A stretch of 64,000 bases of DNA, taken from contig NZ_JACXIZ010000012.1 of the NCBI RefSeq assembly GCF_014705605.1, forward strand, positions 1 to 64,000. Direction: 5' to 3'. Positions within the stretch are counted from its first letter, which is position 1, and each line of letters begins with the position of its first letter. Of the stretch, positions 49,029 through 58,716 are shown piece after piece. The notes beneath the pieces are model-generated. The model was not told where the DNA came from. It did no database searches and saw only the letters and a list, made by a program, of their open reading frames with translations. The stretch is from Paenibacillus sabuli (lineage in GTDB: Bacteria > Bacillota > Bacilli > Paenibacillales > Paenibacillaceae). The translations under genes and the position numbers were made by a program.

Positions 49029-50246
49029 TCATACCATATCCCGAATCAGACAGACAACCGCCTGCGCCGCGATTCCCTCGCCGCGCCCGGCGAATCCGAG
49101 CCGCTCGGTCGTTGTCGCCTTCACATTGACGCACGAGGCGTCGCCGCCCAGCGCGCCGGCGATCTTGTCCACCATCTGCGGGATATGCGGCGCCATCTTC
49201 GGTCGCTGCGCGATGATGACCGCATCGACATTGCCGAGCCGGTAGCCGCGCTCCCGCGCCATCGACCACACCCGCTCCAGCAAGTGCAGGCTGTCCGCAT
49301 CCTTGAACGCCTCGTCCGTATCCGGAAAATGCCGGCCGATGTCGCCGAGCGCGAGCGCGCCCAACACGGCGTCGGCCACCGCATGGAGCAGCACATCCGC
49401 ATCCGAATGCCCGAGCAAGCCCAGCTCATGCGGAATGGTCACGCCCCCGACAATGAGCGGCCTGTCTTCGACCAATTGATGCACATCATAGCCTTGTCCG
49501 ATTCGTATCATGCCTTGACCCCCTATTGTCTTCGCCGTATCTCCGTCCGCGGCGGCGCGAGCGGCCTCGTCCAGCCACAGCGCAGCCAGCGGCAGATCCT
49601 CGGGCGTCGTAATCTTCAGATTCGTATACTCGCCTTCGGCTACCGCCACCGGAATGCCCATGCGCTCCACCGCGGCCGCATCATCCGTGCCGACGAAGCC
49701 GTCGCGGAGCGCCCGCGTGTGCGCCTCCTGCAGATCGGCGCGCCGAAAAGCCTGCGGCGTCTGAATGGCCCACAGGCTGCGCCGGTCCGGCGTAGCGATG
49801 ATTGTCCCTGCCTCGTCAACCTGCTTGATCGTATCCTTGACCGGCACGGCCAATACGGCTGCGCCGCGCGCCTGCGCCGCCTGGCAGCAGCGCCGCACCG
49901 CAGCCTCGCTGACGAGCGGACGCACGCCATCGTGCACGAGCACCCACGGCGTCGTCAGCGCCTGCGCGCCGATGCGCACCGAATCCTGGCGCTCCGCGCC
50001 GCCGGCCAGCACGTACCGCAGCTTGGTCAGCCCCTCGTCCGCGCTCCATGCCGCACAGCGCGCGCGATCGCCTTCGCCGACGACCAGCGCGATTTCGGTA
50101 ATTTCCGGCATACGCTCGAAGATGGCGAGCGTGTGCAGCAGCACCGGCTTGCCGAGCAGCTCCAGATATTGTTTGCTTACCGGGGTCCCCATGCGCGTGC
50201 CGCGACCCGCAGCCACCACCACCGCGCCCCAAGCCTGCTTGTCCAT
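49029..50246 (-). CDS. ispDF: fused IspD-IspF (MEP pathway cytidylyltransferase / cyclodiphosphate synthase)
   Basis: A 405-residue protein with two complete enzyme domains. Residues about 1-228 are IspD ([50 protein letters not shown]); a 20-residue Ala-rich linker (residues 229-248) leads to IspF starting at [11 protein letters not shown], with [26 protein letters not shown] and [20 protein letters not shown]. In most Bacillota the genes are separate. Here no stop separates them, but GGGGGTCAAGGC still sits before the IspF ATG (49511-ish), so IspF may also be made alone. ATG 50246 follows GGGTAAGGGC; the frame extends 36 codons upstream. Confidence 0.92.
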   Translation of the reverse strand: MDKQAWGAVVVAAGRGTRMGTPVSKQYLELLGKPVLLHTLAIFERMPEITEIALVVGEGDRARCAAWSADEGLTKLRYVLAGGAERQDSVRIGAQALTTPWVLVHDGVRPLVSEAAVRRCCQAAQARGAAVLAVPVKDTIKQVDEAGTIIATPDRRSLWAIQTPQAFRRADLQEAHTRALRDGFVGTDDAAAVERMGIPVAVAEGEYTNLKITTPEDLPLAALWLDEAARAAADGDTAKTIGGQGMIRIGQGYDVHQLVEDRPLIVGGVTIPHELGLLGHSDADVLLHAVADAVLGALALGDIGRHFPDTDEAFKDADSLHLLERVWSMARERGYRLGNVDAVIIAQRPKMAPHIPQMVDKIAGALGGDASCVNVKATTTERLGFAGRGEGIAAQAVVCLIRDMV

Positions 50247-50404
50247 GCCCTTACCCGCCTCGTCTGCATGCTGGGCCCGGCCCGAGATGGCGCCGCCGCC
50301 CGCGAAAATGAGCCGCTGCACGCAACGGCCATTCTCGTTAATCCTATCATACATCGGGCCCCAGCTCTATATGGGTTTCCTCGCCCCGGCAGCTCCGGCC
50401 GGCG

Positions 50405-51505
50405 CTACTGCGCCTTCTCCAGCAGCTTGGGCTTGGCAAAAATCATTCGGCCGGCGGATGTCTGCAGCACGCTCGTCACCAGCACCTCCATCATCGTGCC
50501 GATGTAGTCGCGGCCGCCTTCGACGACGATCATCGTCCCGTCGTCCAGATAAGCGACGCCCTGGCCGTGCTCCTTGCCGTCCTTGATAACCTGGACGACA
50601 ATCTCCTCGCCGGGCAATACGACCGGCTTGACGGCATTGGCCAGATCGTTGATATTCAGCACGGAGACGCCCTGCAGCTCGCACACCTTATTCAGGTTAA
50701 AGTCGTTGGTCACGACCTTGCCTTGCAGCGCCTTGGCGAGCTTAACCAGCTTGCTGTCCACCTCGCCGATCTCCTCGAAGTCGCCCTCGTAAATCAACAC
50801 GCGCACGTCCAGCTCCTTCTGAATCTTGTTGAGGATGTCGAGCCCCCGCCGGCCGCGGTTGCGCTTGAGCAGATCCGAGGAGTCGGCGATATGCTGCAGC
50901 TCCTCCAGCACGAATTCCGGGATGACGAGCGTCCCCTCTATGAAGCCCGTCTTGCAAATATCGGCGATTCGGCCGTCGATGATGACGCTTGTGTCGAGGA
51001 TCTTGTGTTCCTCGAACCAGCGCTCCTCCTCCGCAGGGGCGGGAGCGACATGCGCTTTGACATAAGCCGCGTAGCCAGCGGCCAATTCGTCCTTTTTGAG
51101 CAAGCCGATACGCAAGCCCATATACCCGCACAACAACGTCAACACCGCCCACAGCAGCGCGCCGATCCCCCCGCCGAGCCCACCTGCAGCCGGCACGAGA
51201 AGCGCCGCGATTGCCAGACCGCACAACAGTCCCAGCCCGCCGCTAATCAGATCGGCTGTCGGCTGCGCGGCTGCGCGCTCCGCAACACGCCGCAACTGAC
51301 GTGTCAGCGGGCCCGCCAGCGCCGTTGCCGCCGCCAGGCCGCCCACCGCGCCGAGCGCGATTCCCGAATAATAGGCTCCGGATTGCTGGAAAAAAGGTTG
51401 TGACGATTCCATCCATGACACCGTCGGACGAAGCGCGGCGCTAAACTCTGCACCTACCCACCCGCCCGCGATCAGACCCAGTACTTGTATCCATTTCTTT
51501 TCCAC
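50405..51505 (-). CDS. PIN-TRAM membrane protein YacL/PinL
   Basis: 366 residues, the length of B. subtilis YacL. Four membrane helices in the first 125 residues, then a PIN nuclease-like domain ([40 protein letters not shown]) and a C-terminal TRAM domain ([20 protein letters not shown]). Acidic residues of the PIN site are kept. GTG 51505 lies seven bases after GGAGGT and gives the family start [17 protein letters not shown]. Same neighbourhood (disA, radA, isp genes) as in B. subtilis. Confidence 0.92.
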   Translation of the reverse strand: MEKKWIQVLGLIAGGWVGAEFSAALRPTVSWMESSQPFFQQSGAYYSGIALGAVGGLAAATALAGPLTRQLRRVAERAAAQPTADLISGGLGLLCGLAIAALLVPAAGGLGGGIGALLWAVLTLLCGYMGLRIGLLKKDELAAGYAAYVKAHVAPAPAEEERWFEEHKILDTSVIIDGRIADICKTGFIEGTLVIPEFVLEELQHIADSSDLLKRNRGRRGLDILNKIQKELDVRVLIYEGDFEEIGEVDSKLVKLAKALQGKVVTNDFNLNKVCELQGVSVLNINDLANAVKPVVLPGEEIVVQVIKDGKEHGQGVAYLDDGTMIVVEGGRDYIGTMMEVLVTSVLQTSAGRMIFAKPKLLEKAQ

Positions 51506-51594
51506 GGGATTCACCTCCATTACAATTATGATCCAATTCACTGGAACCTAATCGCGAGAGAAGGAATTTTAAGGCAATCTGATCCCAAAGCCTT

Positions 51595-51624
51595 TTGTAA
51601 TTTGACGAGACGATGAATTATAAT
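51595..51624 (+). promoter_or_regulatory. promoter of the 131-aa gene
   Basis: TTGTAA at 51595-51600 and TATAAT at 51619-51624 with an 18-base spacer. The -10 is perfect, the -35 is four of six. It lies 39 bases ahead of the ATG and faces away from pinL. Confidence 0.6.
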
Positions 51625-51662
51625 GAGGAGGTGCAAGCAAATCAGGAAACGAGGTGGAATCG

Positions 51663-52058
51663 ATGAGCGCCCCCACGTTGGAGCAATTGCAGCATCAAGT
51701 ATCGGAATTACTGCTGCGTCACCGCAGTCTGCTGGATGTCCTGTCCAAGTATGGCCAGACGGGTGCCGCCGTCAACCGTGCCGTGACCAAAGCGGTCACC
51801 GAGTGCGGCTGCATCGAGCTGAATGCCAAGCGCCAGGAGTATACCGAACACCTTGAATTGGAGCAGGCCAAGCATTCGCTGGAAACCCACATGCAAGGCG
51901 ACTTGTGCGAAAATTGCAAGGATGTGTTGAAGGCCGAGCTGGGCAAGAATTTGTTTTACATGTCCTCGCTCTGCAACTTGCTCAACATCAGTCTTGACGA
52001 GGTCGTACAAGACGAGTCCAAAAAATGCTCGACCCTCGGCTTGTTCAATTTGACGTAA
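51663..52058 (+). CDS. conserved Paenibacillaceae protein with CGC...CENC cysteines (DUF1573-like annotation)
   Basis: A 131-residue soluble protein. It begins with a helix (LEQLQHQVSELLLRHRSLLD), has CGCIELNAKRQEY near residue 45, then GDLCENCKDVLKAELGKNLF near 80, and ends SKKCSTLGLFNLT. The paired Cys could hold a metal or a redox centre. I have seen very similar sequences in Paenibacillus annotated as DUF1573 domain proteins, but I cannot verify that assignment or state a role. It is one of only three plus-strand genes in the window, has its own promoter and terminator, and starts at ATG 51663 after ACGAGGTGG. Confidence 0.8.
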   Translation: MSAPTLEQLQHQVSELLLRHRSLLDVLSKYGQTGAAVNRAVTKAVTECGCIELNAKRQEYTEHLELEQAKHSLETHMQGDLCENCKDVLKAELGKNLFYMSSLCNLLNISLDEVVQDESKKCSTLGLFNLT

Positions 52059-52101
52059 GATTCGGCTATTATTAATGATGAAGATGCATGATGTGCATGC
52101 G

Positions 52102-52145
52102 AACAGGAGCCGCCCTTCGCAGTGGAAGGCACGACTCCTGTTTTT
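52102..52145. terminator. terminator between the 131-aa gene and pssA
   Basis: AACAGGAG and CTCCTGTT form the outer stem and GCCCTTC/GAAGGC an inner stem, followed by TTTTT on the plus strand. It serves the plus-strand gene and may also stop pssA transcripts from the other side. Confidence 0.8.
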
Positions 52146-52172
52146 GGCGTTGCATGCTGGTCGGTTCGCGGC

Positions 52173-52916
52173 TTATGCGCTGTGCTCCGACTGAGGCTCC
52201 TCATCTTGCGCCGTCGCCTTGCGGCGCTTCCGCCCTTTGCCGAACAGCCGCCGCCTACCGTTTTTTTTTAGCCCGTAGAGCGCATAAAGCACAAGCGGCA
52301 CAAACAAGATTTTAGACAAGTGGTTGCGAAAAACGATGCCGAGCACGACCGTAACGACGACAATGAGAGGAATAACCCAAACGGAGCCGCGGGGGATGCC
52401 GACTTTTTTGAAATTTGGATATTTGATATTGCTAACCATCAGGAAGGAAAGCACGAGCGAGCTCCCGAGCAGCACCGCCACCGGAATCTCTTCATAAAAT
52501 AAGGCCAGCGTGCTGAGCACCCCGCCTGCCGCCGGAATCGGAAGTCCGATAAAATACCCCGGCGTACCGGAAATGACGTTGAATCTGGCCAAGCGCAACG
52601 CGCCGCAAATCGGAAACAACGCCGTCACAATCCAGGCCGCTGCGGGACTGAGGTCTTGAAAAGCCACCACATACATAATAAAAGCCGGCGCTACGCCGAA
52701 AGAGATCACGTCCGACAAAGAGTCGAGCTCCTTGCCAAATTCGCTCTGTACGCCCAGCGCACGCGCCACTCGCCCGTCCACGCCATCCAACAGCATCGCT
52801 GCGATGACCATCATCGCCGCAATGTCCGGCTTCTCGTCGAAGACGAGAATAATGGCAAGCACGCCGAGAAACAAGTTGCCTACCGTAAAAAGACTCGGGA
52901 TCGACTTTGTGATCAT
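52173..52916 (-). CDS. pssA: CDP-diacylglycerol-serine O-phosphatidyltransferase
   Basis: 247 residues. The CDP-alcohol phosphotransferase signature (DG..AR...G...D...D) is visible as DGVDGRVARALG and GKELDSLSD near residues 45-70, within a protein of about seven membrane helices. Makes phosphatidylserine, precursor of phosphatidylethanolamine. The C-terminal tail is strongly basic (KKNGRRRLFGKGRKRRK) then acidic. ATG 52916 follows AGGTGG; upstream frame starts lack support. Located next to disA, unlike in B. subtilis where pssA lies with psd. Confidence 0.9.
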   Translation of the reverse strand: MITKSIPSLFTVGNLFLGVLAIILVFDEKPDIAAMMVIAAMLLDGVDGRVARALGVQSEFGKELDSLSDVISFGVAPAFIMYVVAFQDLSPAAAWIVTALFPICGALRLARFNVISGTPGYFIGLPIPAAGGVLSTLALFYEEIPVAVLLGSSLVLSFLMVSNIKYPNFKKVGIPRGSVWVIPLIVVVTVVLGIVFRNHLSKILFVPLVLYALYGLKKNGRRRLFGKGRKRRKATAQDEEPQSEHSA

Positions 52917-53057
52917 CGGATTCCACCTCATCTTTACTTTACCCCAAATTCGGCCGCACAAGCATGAACCGGCCAAATTCGCTTATCCCGTTCGCATCGC
53001 GCAGCAAGACGCCTGATAACCGCGCGAAAGCGCAAGCATTCTAACATTGTATGGGAT

Positions 53058-54140
53058 TTAAATTTGTCTGTCAATGAATACCTGCTCTCGGATCCGCTTC
53101 AAGCCTTCGCGAATTGCGCGCGCGCGGACCTCGCCGATGCCGTCGACGTCGTCCAGCTCTTCGATCGAGGCGGCGACGATCTGCCGCAGATGAAGAAAGC
53201 GTTCCACCAGATTGTTCATGATAATAACCGGCAAACGAGGAATTTTGTGCAGCATGCGGTAGCCTCTCGGCTGGATTGCCTCGTCGGATATCGTACTGGA
53301 ATAGGGATAGCCGAGCAGCCGGATAATGTGGTGGATATCGAGCAGTTCCTCCGAGCTCGAGCGCTTCAGGCCGGCGCGAATGTCGCGCAGCTTGTCGTCA
53401 TGATTGTCGCGGGCATAATCCTTCATCAGGAACCACGCGTCCTCCTCGACACCGCCCACCAGCTCCTCCATCTGCATGCTGATCAGCCTACCTTCCGTGC
53501 CGAGCTCGTTGACATAGCGTTTGATCTCGGTCTTGATGCGCAGCACCATCTCGACGCGCTGCATGACGCCGGCGACCTCCTGCAAGGTGACGAGCTCCTC
53601 GAATTCGGCTGCCGACAGGTTGGTGAAGCCCTGGGTGAGCACCGCCTTGTATTTCTCCAGCGTTTGAATCGCCTGGTTCGCCTTGGTGAGAATCGCGCCC
53701 ATCTCCTTGAGCGAGTACCGCAGGTCGCCTTGATACAACGTAATGATATTGCGACGCTGGGAGATCGAGACGACGAGCTGACCCGTCTGCTTGGCGACCC
53801 GCTCCGCCGTGCGGTGACGAATGCCCGTCTCGATGGACGCGATCGAGCTGTCGGGGATCAGCTGGGTGTTGGCGAACAAAATCCGGCGAAAGTCTTCGCT
53901 CAAAATAATCGCCCCGTCCATCTTCGCCAGTTCATATAAATAGTTGGGGGAGAAATCGCAATTGATGGAAAATCCCCCGTCCACCACCGCCATCACCTCA
54001 GGACTATACCCGACGACAATCAACGCGCCGGTTTTGGCCCGCAGTACATTTTCCAATCCCGCCCGAAATGCCGTGCCGGGCGCAACCTGCTGCAGCAGTT
54101 GGTTCGTAATTTCCTGTTTGGTCGGTTCTTCTCCGTTCAT
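53058..54140 (-). CDS. disA: DNA integrity scanning protein DisA, diadenylate cyclase
   Basis: 360 residues. The DAC domain has DGA at 75-77 and RHRTAER at 108-114, the active site for making c-di-AMP from two ATP. A linker helix domain and a C-terminal helix-hairpin-helix DNA-binding domain ([20 protein letters not shown]) follow. DisA scans DNA for lesions at sporulation onset; RadA, encoded just upstream, inhibits it in B. subtilis. Fourteen bases separate the two genes. Confidence 0.97.
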   Translation of the reverse strand: MNGEEPTKQEITNQLLQQVAPGTAFRAGLENVLRAKTGALIVVGYSPEVMAVVDGGFSINCDFSPNYLYELAKMDGAIILSEDFRRILFANTQLIPDSSIASIETGIRHRTAERVAKQTGQLVVSISQRRNIITLYQGDLRYSLKEMGAILTKANQAIQTLEKYKAVLTQGFTNLSAAEFEELVTLQEVAGVMQRVEMVLRIKTEIKRYVNELGTEGRLISMQMEELVGGVEEDAWFLMKDYARDNHDDKLRDIRAGLKRSSSEELLDIHHIIRLLGYPYSSTISDEAIQPRGYRMLHKIPRLPVIIMNNLVERFLHLRQIVAASIEELDDVDGIGEVRARAIREGLKRIREQVFIDRQI

Positions 54141-54154
54141 TCTTCAATGGCCCC

Positions 54155-55522
54155 CTATCCAAGCGCGGCTGCGAGCGCTTCTGATACGGTGCTCACGCCC
54201 ACAATCTCGATGCCTTTCGGCTTTTTCCAACCCTTCAAGCTTTTTTCCGGCATGATGACGCGTCCAAAGCCGAGCTTTTGCGCTTCGCGCACCCGTTGCT
54301 CCGCCCTGGCCACTCCGCGCACCTCTCCGGTCAATCCGATCTCGCCAAAGATGACATCGTCGGGCTTGGTCGGAACGTCGCGAAAGCTCGAGGCCAGGCT
54401 GACCGCCGCGGCCAGGTCCACGGCCGGCTCATCGAGCTTGACGCCCCCGGCGACATTCAGGTAGGCGTCCTGATTCTGCAAAAACATGCCCATCCGTTTT
54501 TCCAGGACGGCGATGATCAGCGCCATGCGGTGATGATCGATGCCGGCGGACATGCGTCGCGGCGAAGGGAAATTGGTCGTCGCCACGAGCGCCTGCAGCT
54601 CGACCAGCACGGGCCGCGTGCCCTCCATGCTCGCCACGACGGTCGCGCCGGAGACGCCGAGCGAGCGCTCCGACAGGAAGAGCTCGGATGGATTGGAGAC
54701 CTCGCGCAGACCCGCTTCGCCCATTTCGAAAATGCCGATTTCGTTGGTCGAACCGAACCGGTTTTTGACGGCTCGCAACAAGCGATAGGCGTGATGGCGC
54801 TCGCCCTCGAAATACAGGACGCAATCCACCATATGCTCGAGCAGGCGCGGCCCGGCGATGGCGCCTTCCTTGGTCACGTGACCGACCAGCACCGTCGCGA
54901 TCCCGCGCACCTTGGCCACCCGCATGAAATGCGCCGTGCACTCGCGGACCTGAGCGACGCTGCCCGGCGCGGACTCAATCGACGGCGCGTACACTGTCTG
55001 GATCGAGTCAATGACGAGAAAGTCGGGCTGTACCGCGTCGATGGCCTCGCCGATCGCGCTGACGCTGGTCTCGCATAGGACATACAGCGTCTCGGCCAAC
55101 GCGCCGAGACGGTCGGCGCGCAGCCTCGTCTGCCGTACGGATTCCTCGCCGGATATATAGAGCACCTTGAGCCCTTTGGAGGCCAGCGCATGCGAGGCTT
55201 GCAGCAGCAACGTCGATTTGCCGATCCCCGGGTCTCCGCCGACCAGCACGAGCGAGCCCGGTACGACGCCGCCGCCGAGCACCCGATTCAGTTCGACCAT
55301 TTTCGTTTCGATCCGCGGCTCCTGCTCCCCTTGTATAGATATGATAGGAACAGGTTTTTCTTTCTTCTCAATCTGACCGAGGCCGACCCCTTGCGTCCGT
55401 ACGACCGTTTCTTTTTCTTCGACCATCGTATTCCAGGCGCCGCAGCCCGGACACTTGCCCAGCCACTTCGGCGCCTCAGTGCCGCAATCGGTGCAGATGA
55501 ACTTAATCTTTATTTTAGCCAT
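54155..55522 (-). CDS. radA: DNA repair protein RadA
   Basis: 455 residues. N-terminal C4 zinc finger ([20 protein letters not shown]), RecA-type ATPase with Walker [10 protein letters not shown] near residue 97, the RadA motif [11 protein letters not shown] near 253, and a C-terminal Lon-like domain. A helicase for recombination intermediates. ATG 55522 follows AAAAGGAGCC; the frame extends 30 codons upstream. In B. subtilis ctsR-mcsA-mcsB-clpC precede radA, but they are not here. Confidence 0.96.
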   Translation of the reverse strand: MAKIKIKFICTDCGTEAPKWLGKCPGCGAWNTMVEEKETVVRTQGVGLGQIEKKEKPVPIISIQGEQEPRIETKMVELNRVLGGGVVPGSLVLVGGDPGIGKSTLLLQASHALASKGLKVLYISGEESVRQTRLRADRLGALAETLYVLCETSVSAIGEAIDAVQPDFLVIDSIQTVYAPSIESAPGSVAQVRECTAHFMRVAKVRGIATVLVGHVTKEGAIAGPRLLEHMVDCVLYFEGERHHAYRLLRAVKNRFGSTNEIGIFEMGEAGLREVSNPSELFLSERSLGVSGATVVASMEGTRPVLVELQALVATTNFPSPRRMSAGIDHHRMALIIAVLEKRMGMFLQNQDAYLNVAGGVKLDEPAVDLAAAVSLASSFRDVPTKPDDVIFGEIGLTGEVRGVARAEQRVREAQKLGFGRVIMPEKSLKGWKKPKGIEIVGVSTVSEALAAALG

Positions 55523-55616
55523 TCTCGGCTCCTTTTCGGGATGACAGACCCATTCAAAGTTTACCATTTTCGGATGGACCGATAAAGTCCCACGCCGTAA
55601 AAACACGTCCAATTAC

Positions 55617-57185
55617 CTACTGCTGCAGTTCCGGCGACTCGCGCACCGGCAGCCACAATGTAAATAAACTCCCTTTTCCCTGGCTGCTCTTCAAGGTTAG
55701 CGTGCCGCCGAGCAGACCGGCCAGCTGGAGGCTGATCGACAGGCCGAGCCCGGTGCCGCCGTATTTGCGATTGGTGGCGCCGTCCGCTTGACGGAACGCT
55801 TCGAAAATCTGGTACTGCTTGGTCTCGTCGATGCCGATTCCCGTATCGTGCACCGCAAAAGCAATCCAGCCGCGATTATCGACTGATCGCCGCGCGTCGT
55901 GCGACGCGCCGCTGCCCTGTGAAACGCGCCGTTTGACGCCCCAGCGCCGCTGCCGTCCCCGTACAAGCTGCTGCGGCTTGCGCGGGCGAGCGGAATCTTT
56001 TTCCTCCGCGACGCCGTCAGGGCCGTGCACGTGACGCCGTATGATCAAGGAGATCGTACCGCTTTCCGTGAACTTAAAAGCATTGGCCAGCAAATTTTTG
56101 ATAATTTGGGTCGCGCGCATCTCGTCGGTATAGAGCATTTCCGGCACGTCCGACGCCATATCAAGCCGAAAGGCCAGCTTTTTGCTGTCGGCAACCGGCT
56201 CGAATTGGTCGACGATCGATTGCAGCATGCCGCTTACCGAGACGGGTTCTACCACAATCTCCATTTTGCCGGCTTCGACCTTGGACAGATCGAGAATGTC
56301 GTTGATCAGGTGCAGCAGTTGGTGACCCGCGGAGTTGATAATATCGGCATATCGGCCTTCCGCTTCTTCGCCGGCCTCATTCTTCTCCTCACGGATTTCG
56401 CGGATCATCTGGGACAGCAGAATAATGCTGTTCAGCGGCGTTTTTAGCTCGTGCGACATATTGGCCAAAAATTCCGACTTGTATTGCGAGGCCAGCGCCA
56501 GCTCATGCGCCTTGCCCTCGAGCTCCCGTTTCGCCTCGCGCAGCTCGCGCGTCTGACGGCGCAAAATGATATTCATATTGCGCAAATCGACAACCCGCTT
56601 TTGCTCCTTGTAAAAATCCCGGATAATAAAAATGAAAAACGCGCTGAGCGCCAGTCCGAGCGGATACGTAATGACGGCGATTTCCAACAGGTAGGCACGT
56701 GTTGGAAGGATGCCAAACCAAGCGATATTGGCGACATTCAGCGTATTAATCACCACAATGGAAATCGCCGCGCGACTGCGAAAAGAAAGCGTCTCGCGCC
56801 TGGCAAATCCGTAAGCCATGACGGCAGCAGCCACGCCCAAAATCGCCATATTCAAAAACCCCGCCGTCGACGCCGCATTGAAGCCGCCGACGATAAATCG
56901 GCCAACCCCGATCCCGATGCCAACGACCAGCAGCGGCAGCGGGTTGCGGTAGACGAGAGCCGCAAAAATGAGCGGTACGAACCGCAAGTCGAATAAAATG
57001 GTGTCTGTCAGCTGCAAGCCGAACAGCATGGTGAACCACCCTGCAAAAATAAACAGCGGAACGGAAAACCGCATCTTCACCTGCATGGGGGCGTGAAGAA
57101 ATGCATATTTATAACCTAGATTAAAGATGTAGCCGAACGTAATCAGCAGACTGATATTGGTGAAGAAAACTTTGGAAAACGCCAT
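55617..57185 (-). CDS. orphan membrane sensor histidine kinase
   Basis: 522 residues. Six membrane helices in residues 1-195 with FDLRFVPLIFAALVYRNPLP and GRFIVGGFNA fit the 5TM-5TMR_LYT sensor domain. A coiled coil (about 200-235) leads to the HisKA box FLANMSHELKTPLNS (phospho-His near 244). The ATPase domain has LLANAFKFTESG (near 365), DTGIGI (near 446) and YGGTGLGLSISLQLAGLLGG. Between the N and G1 boxes there are about 40 extra, Arg-rich residues (QQLVRGRQRRWGVKRRVSQG). No response regulator lies nearby. Orphan kinases in sporulating Bacillota often feed Spo0F, but that is speculation here. Confidence 0.88.
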   Translation of the reverse strand: MAFSKVFFTNISLLITFGYIFNLGYKYAFLHAPMQVKMRFSVPLFIFAGWFTMLFGLQLTDTILFDLRFVPLIFAALVYRNPLPLLVVGIGIGVGRFIVGGFNAASTAGFLNMAILGVAAAVMAYGFARRETLSFRSRAAISIVVINTLNVANIAWFGILPTRAYLLEIAVITYPLGLALSAFFIFIIRDFYKEQKRVVDLRNMNIILRRQTRELREAKRELEGKAHELALASQYKSEFLANMSHELKTPLNSIILLSQMIREIREEKNEAGEEAEGRYADIINSAGHQLLHLINDILDLSKVEAGKMEIVVEPVSVSGMLQSIVDQFEPVADSKKLAFRLDMASDVPEMLYTDEMRATQIIKNLLANAFKFTESGTISLIIRRHVHGPDGVAEEKDSARPRKPQQLVRGRQRRWGVKRRVSQGSGASHDARRSVDNRGWIAFAVHDTGIGIDETKQYQIFEAFRQADGATNRKYGGTGLGLSISLQLAGLLGGTLTLKSSQGKGSLFTLWLPVRESPELQQ

Positions 57186-57227
57186 GAATAATCCCTTTCC
57201 GCCGGGTGTCGGCCATGTAAGGTGCTG

Positions 57228-57247
57228 CCCCTATTGTACAATAGGGG
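57228..57247. repeat. 20-base perfect palindrome
   Basis: CCCCTATTGT followed directly by ACAATAGGGG, with no loop, lies six bases past the GH3 stop and 42 bases before the kinase start. There is no T tract, so it is either a dyad-symmetric protein-binding site for the kinase promoter or part of an unusual terminator. Confidence 0.6.
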
Positions 57248-57253
57248 GCTGCC

Positions 57254-58660
57254 TCAATCCACAGCCGCGTCGCGCGTCGCCAATGCAGCCCGCAGCCGCT
57301 CTGCCAGTGCTTCGGTATCCGGATCGGCAGCAGGGGCGACACCGGTCCGAGCATAGTTTTGCTTCAGTGCAATAATGCGCTTCAGCTTGTCCTCCAGCAT
57401 CGCATCGGTCAGCGTGCCGTCCGCATAGGCCTGCTCCAGCGCCGCCAACACCTGTCGCTGCAGCTCGGCGCCGTGCCCGACCAGGACCAGATCCGCTCCA
57501 GCGATCAGCGCCTGAACGGCTGCCTCTCCGATCTCGCCGTACTGCCCGATCGCCCCCATCGTCATATCGTCCGTAATGACGACGCCCTCAAAGCCCATAT
57601 CCTCACGCAACAGCTCGCCGATAATACGCGGCGAAAGAGAAGAAGGATACGTGTCGTCCAGGGCCGGCAGCAGCAGGTGCGCGACCATCACTGCGTCGGC
57701 GCCTTGGGCAATCGCCCGGGCGAACGGCGCGAGCTCCACGCGCCGGAGCCGATCCATATCATGGGTCAGCACCGGCAAGCCGAGATGCGAATCGGTCGCC
57801 GTATCGCCATGGCCCGGAAAATGCTTGACCACCGCCGCTACTCCTGCCTCGTGCAGGCCTTCCATCATGGCGATGCCTTGCGCGGCGACCTCGTCCGGAT
57901 CAGTGCCATAAGAGCGGTCGCCGATCACCGGATTGTCCGGATTGCTGTCCACATCCAGCACCGGCGCGAAGTCCATGTTCAATCCGAGCGCGCCCAGCGT
58001 CTGACCGAGCGCCGCGCCCAGCCGACGCGTCCAGGCGGGGTCTTCGGCTCCGCCGATCTCTCGGGCCGCTGGCAGCTTGCCGATCGCGTCCGGCAGTCGG
58101 CTGACGCGTCCGCCCTCCTCATCTACGCTGATCCATAGCGGCAGCGGATTGTCCTGATTCGCCTCCTGCAACGAGCGGGTCAGGGCGGCTGTCTGCGCAG
58201 CGCTGACGACGTTGGGCCCATACAGGATCAGGCCGCCGATGTGTTCCTCGCGAATCATGGCAGCGGTTTGCTCGTTCATTTGCTCGCCCTCCATGCCGAC
58301 GAGCAGCAGCTGCCCCAGCTTGTCCTCCACCTGCATCGCGGATAGGATGCGGTCCGCCTCCGCTTCGCCGTGCGGCTGGTTCGTCGCGCCTCCCTCTTGG
58401 GCGGGCGGCTGCGCGTCATCCCCTGGCGCCTCGCCGCTCGATTCTTCCGTATTGCCGGTCGGCTCCTCCATATTGCCGCTCTGATTGTTGTCGTGCACGG
58501 GGGATGGATTCGTATCCGGCTGCCCGGCATTGCTACCCGGGTCATCGCCAATCGGGGCATTGCCGTCCGGGGTCTCCGCACGCGTACATGCGGCGCACAA
58601 GGCCGCCATAGCTATCATTAGCACGATAATGCAAAGCCGTGCGTTGCTGCGTCTTTTCAT
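57254..58660 (-). CDS. glycoside hydrolase family 3 lipoprotein (NagZ-like)
   Basis: 468 residues. A signal peptide ends in a lipobox (LCAAC, Cys near 25), then about 70 residues of Gly/Asp/Pro/Asn-rich linker, then a GH3 domain. KHFPGHGDTATDSHLGLP (near 277) holds the His general acid-base of Gram-positive NagZ and the TDDMTMGAI motif (near 362) the Asp nucleophile. Likely a beta-N-acetylglucosaminidase acting on peptidoglycan fragments at the cell surface. The B. subtilis relative is NagZ (YbbD); here the murein-recycling neighbours are missing. Confidence 0.9.
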   Translation of the reverse strand: MKRRSNARLCIIVLMIAMAALCAACTRAETPDGNAPIGDDPGSNAGQPDTNPSPVHDNNQSGNMEEPTGNTEESSGEAPGDDAQPPAQEGGATNQPHGEAEADRILSAMQVEDKLGQLLLVGMEGEQMNEQTAAMIREEHIGGLILYGPNVVSAAQTAALTRSLQEANQDNPLPLWISVDEEGGRVSRLPDAIGKLPAAREIGGAEDPAWTRRLGAALGQTLGALGLNMDFAPVLDVDSNPDNPVIGDRSYGTDPDEVAAQGIAMMEGLHEAGVAAVVKHFPGHGDTATDSHLGLPVLTHDMDRLRRVELAPFARAIAQGADAVMVAHLLLPALDDTYPSSLSPRIIGELLREDMGFEGVVITDDMTMGAIGQYGEIGEAAVQALIAGADLVLVGHGAELQRQVLAALEQAYADGTLTDAMLEDKLKRIIALKQNYARTGVAPAADPDTEALAERLRAALATRDAAVD

Positions 58661-58716
58661 ACTTTTTACCTCCGATCGCTTATCGCAAATTGTGGGTGTC
58701 GGTCTGACGGATGTCT

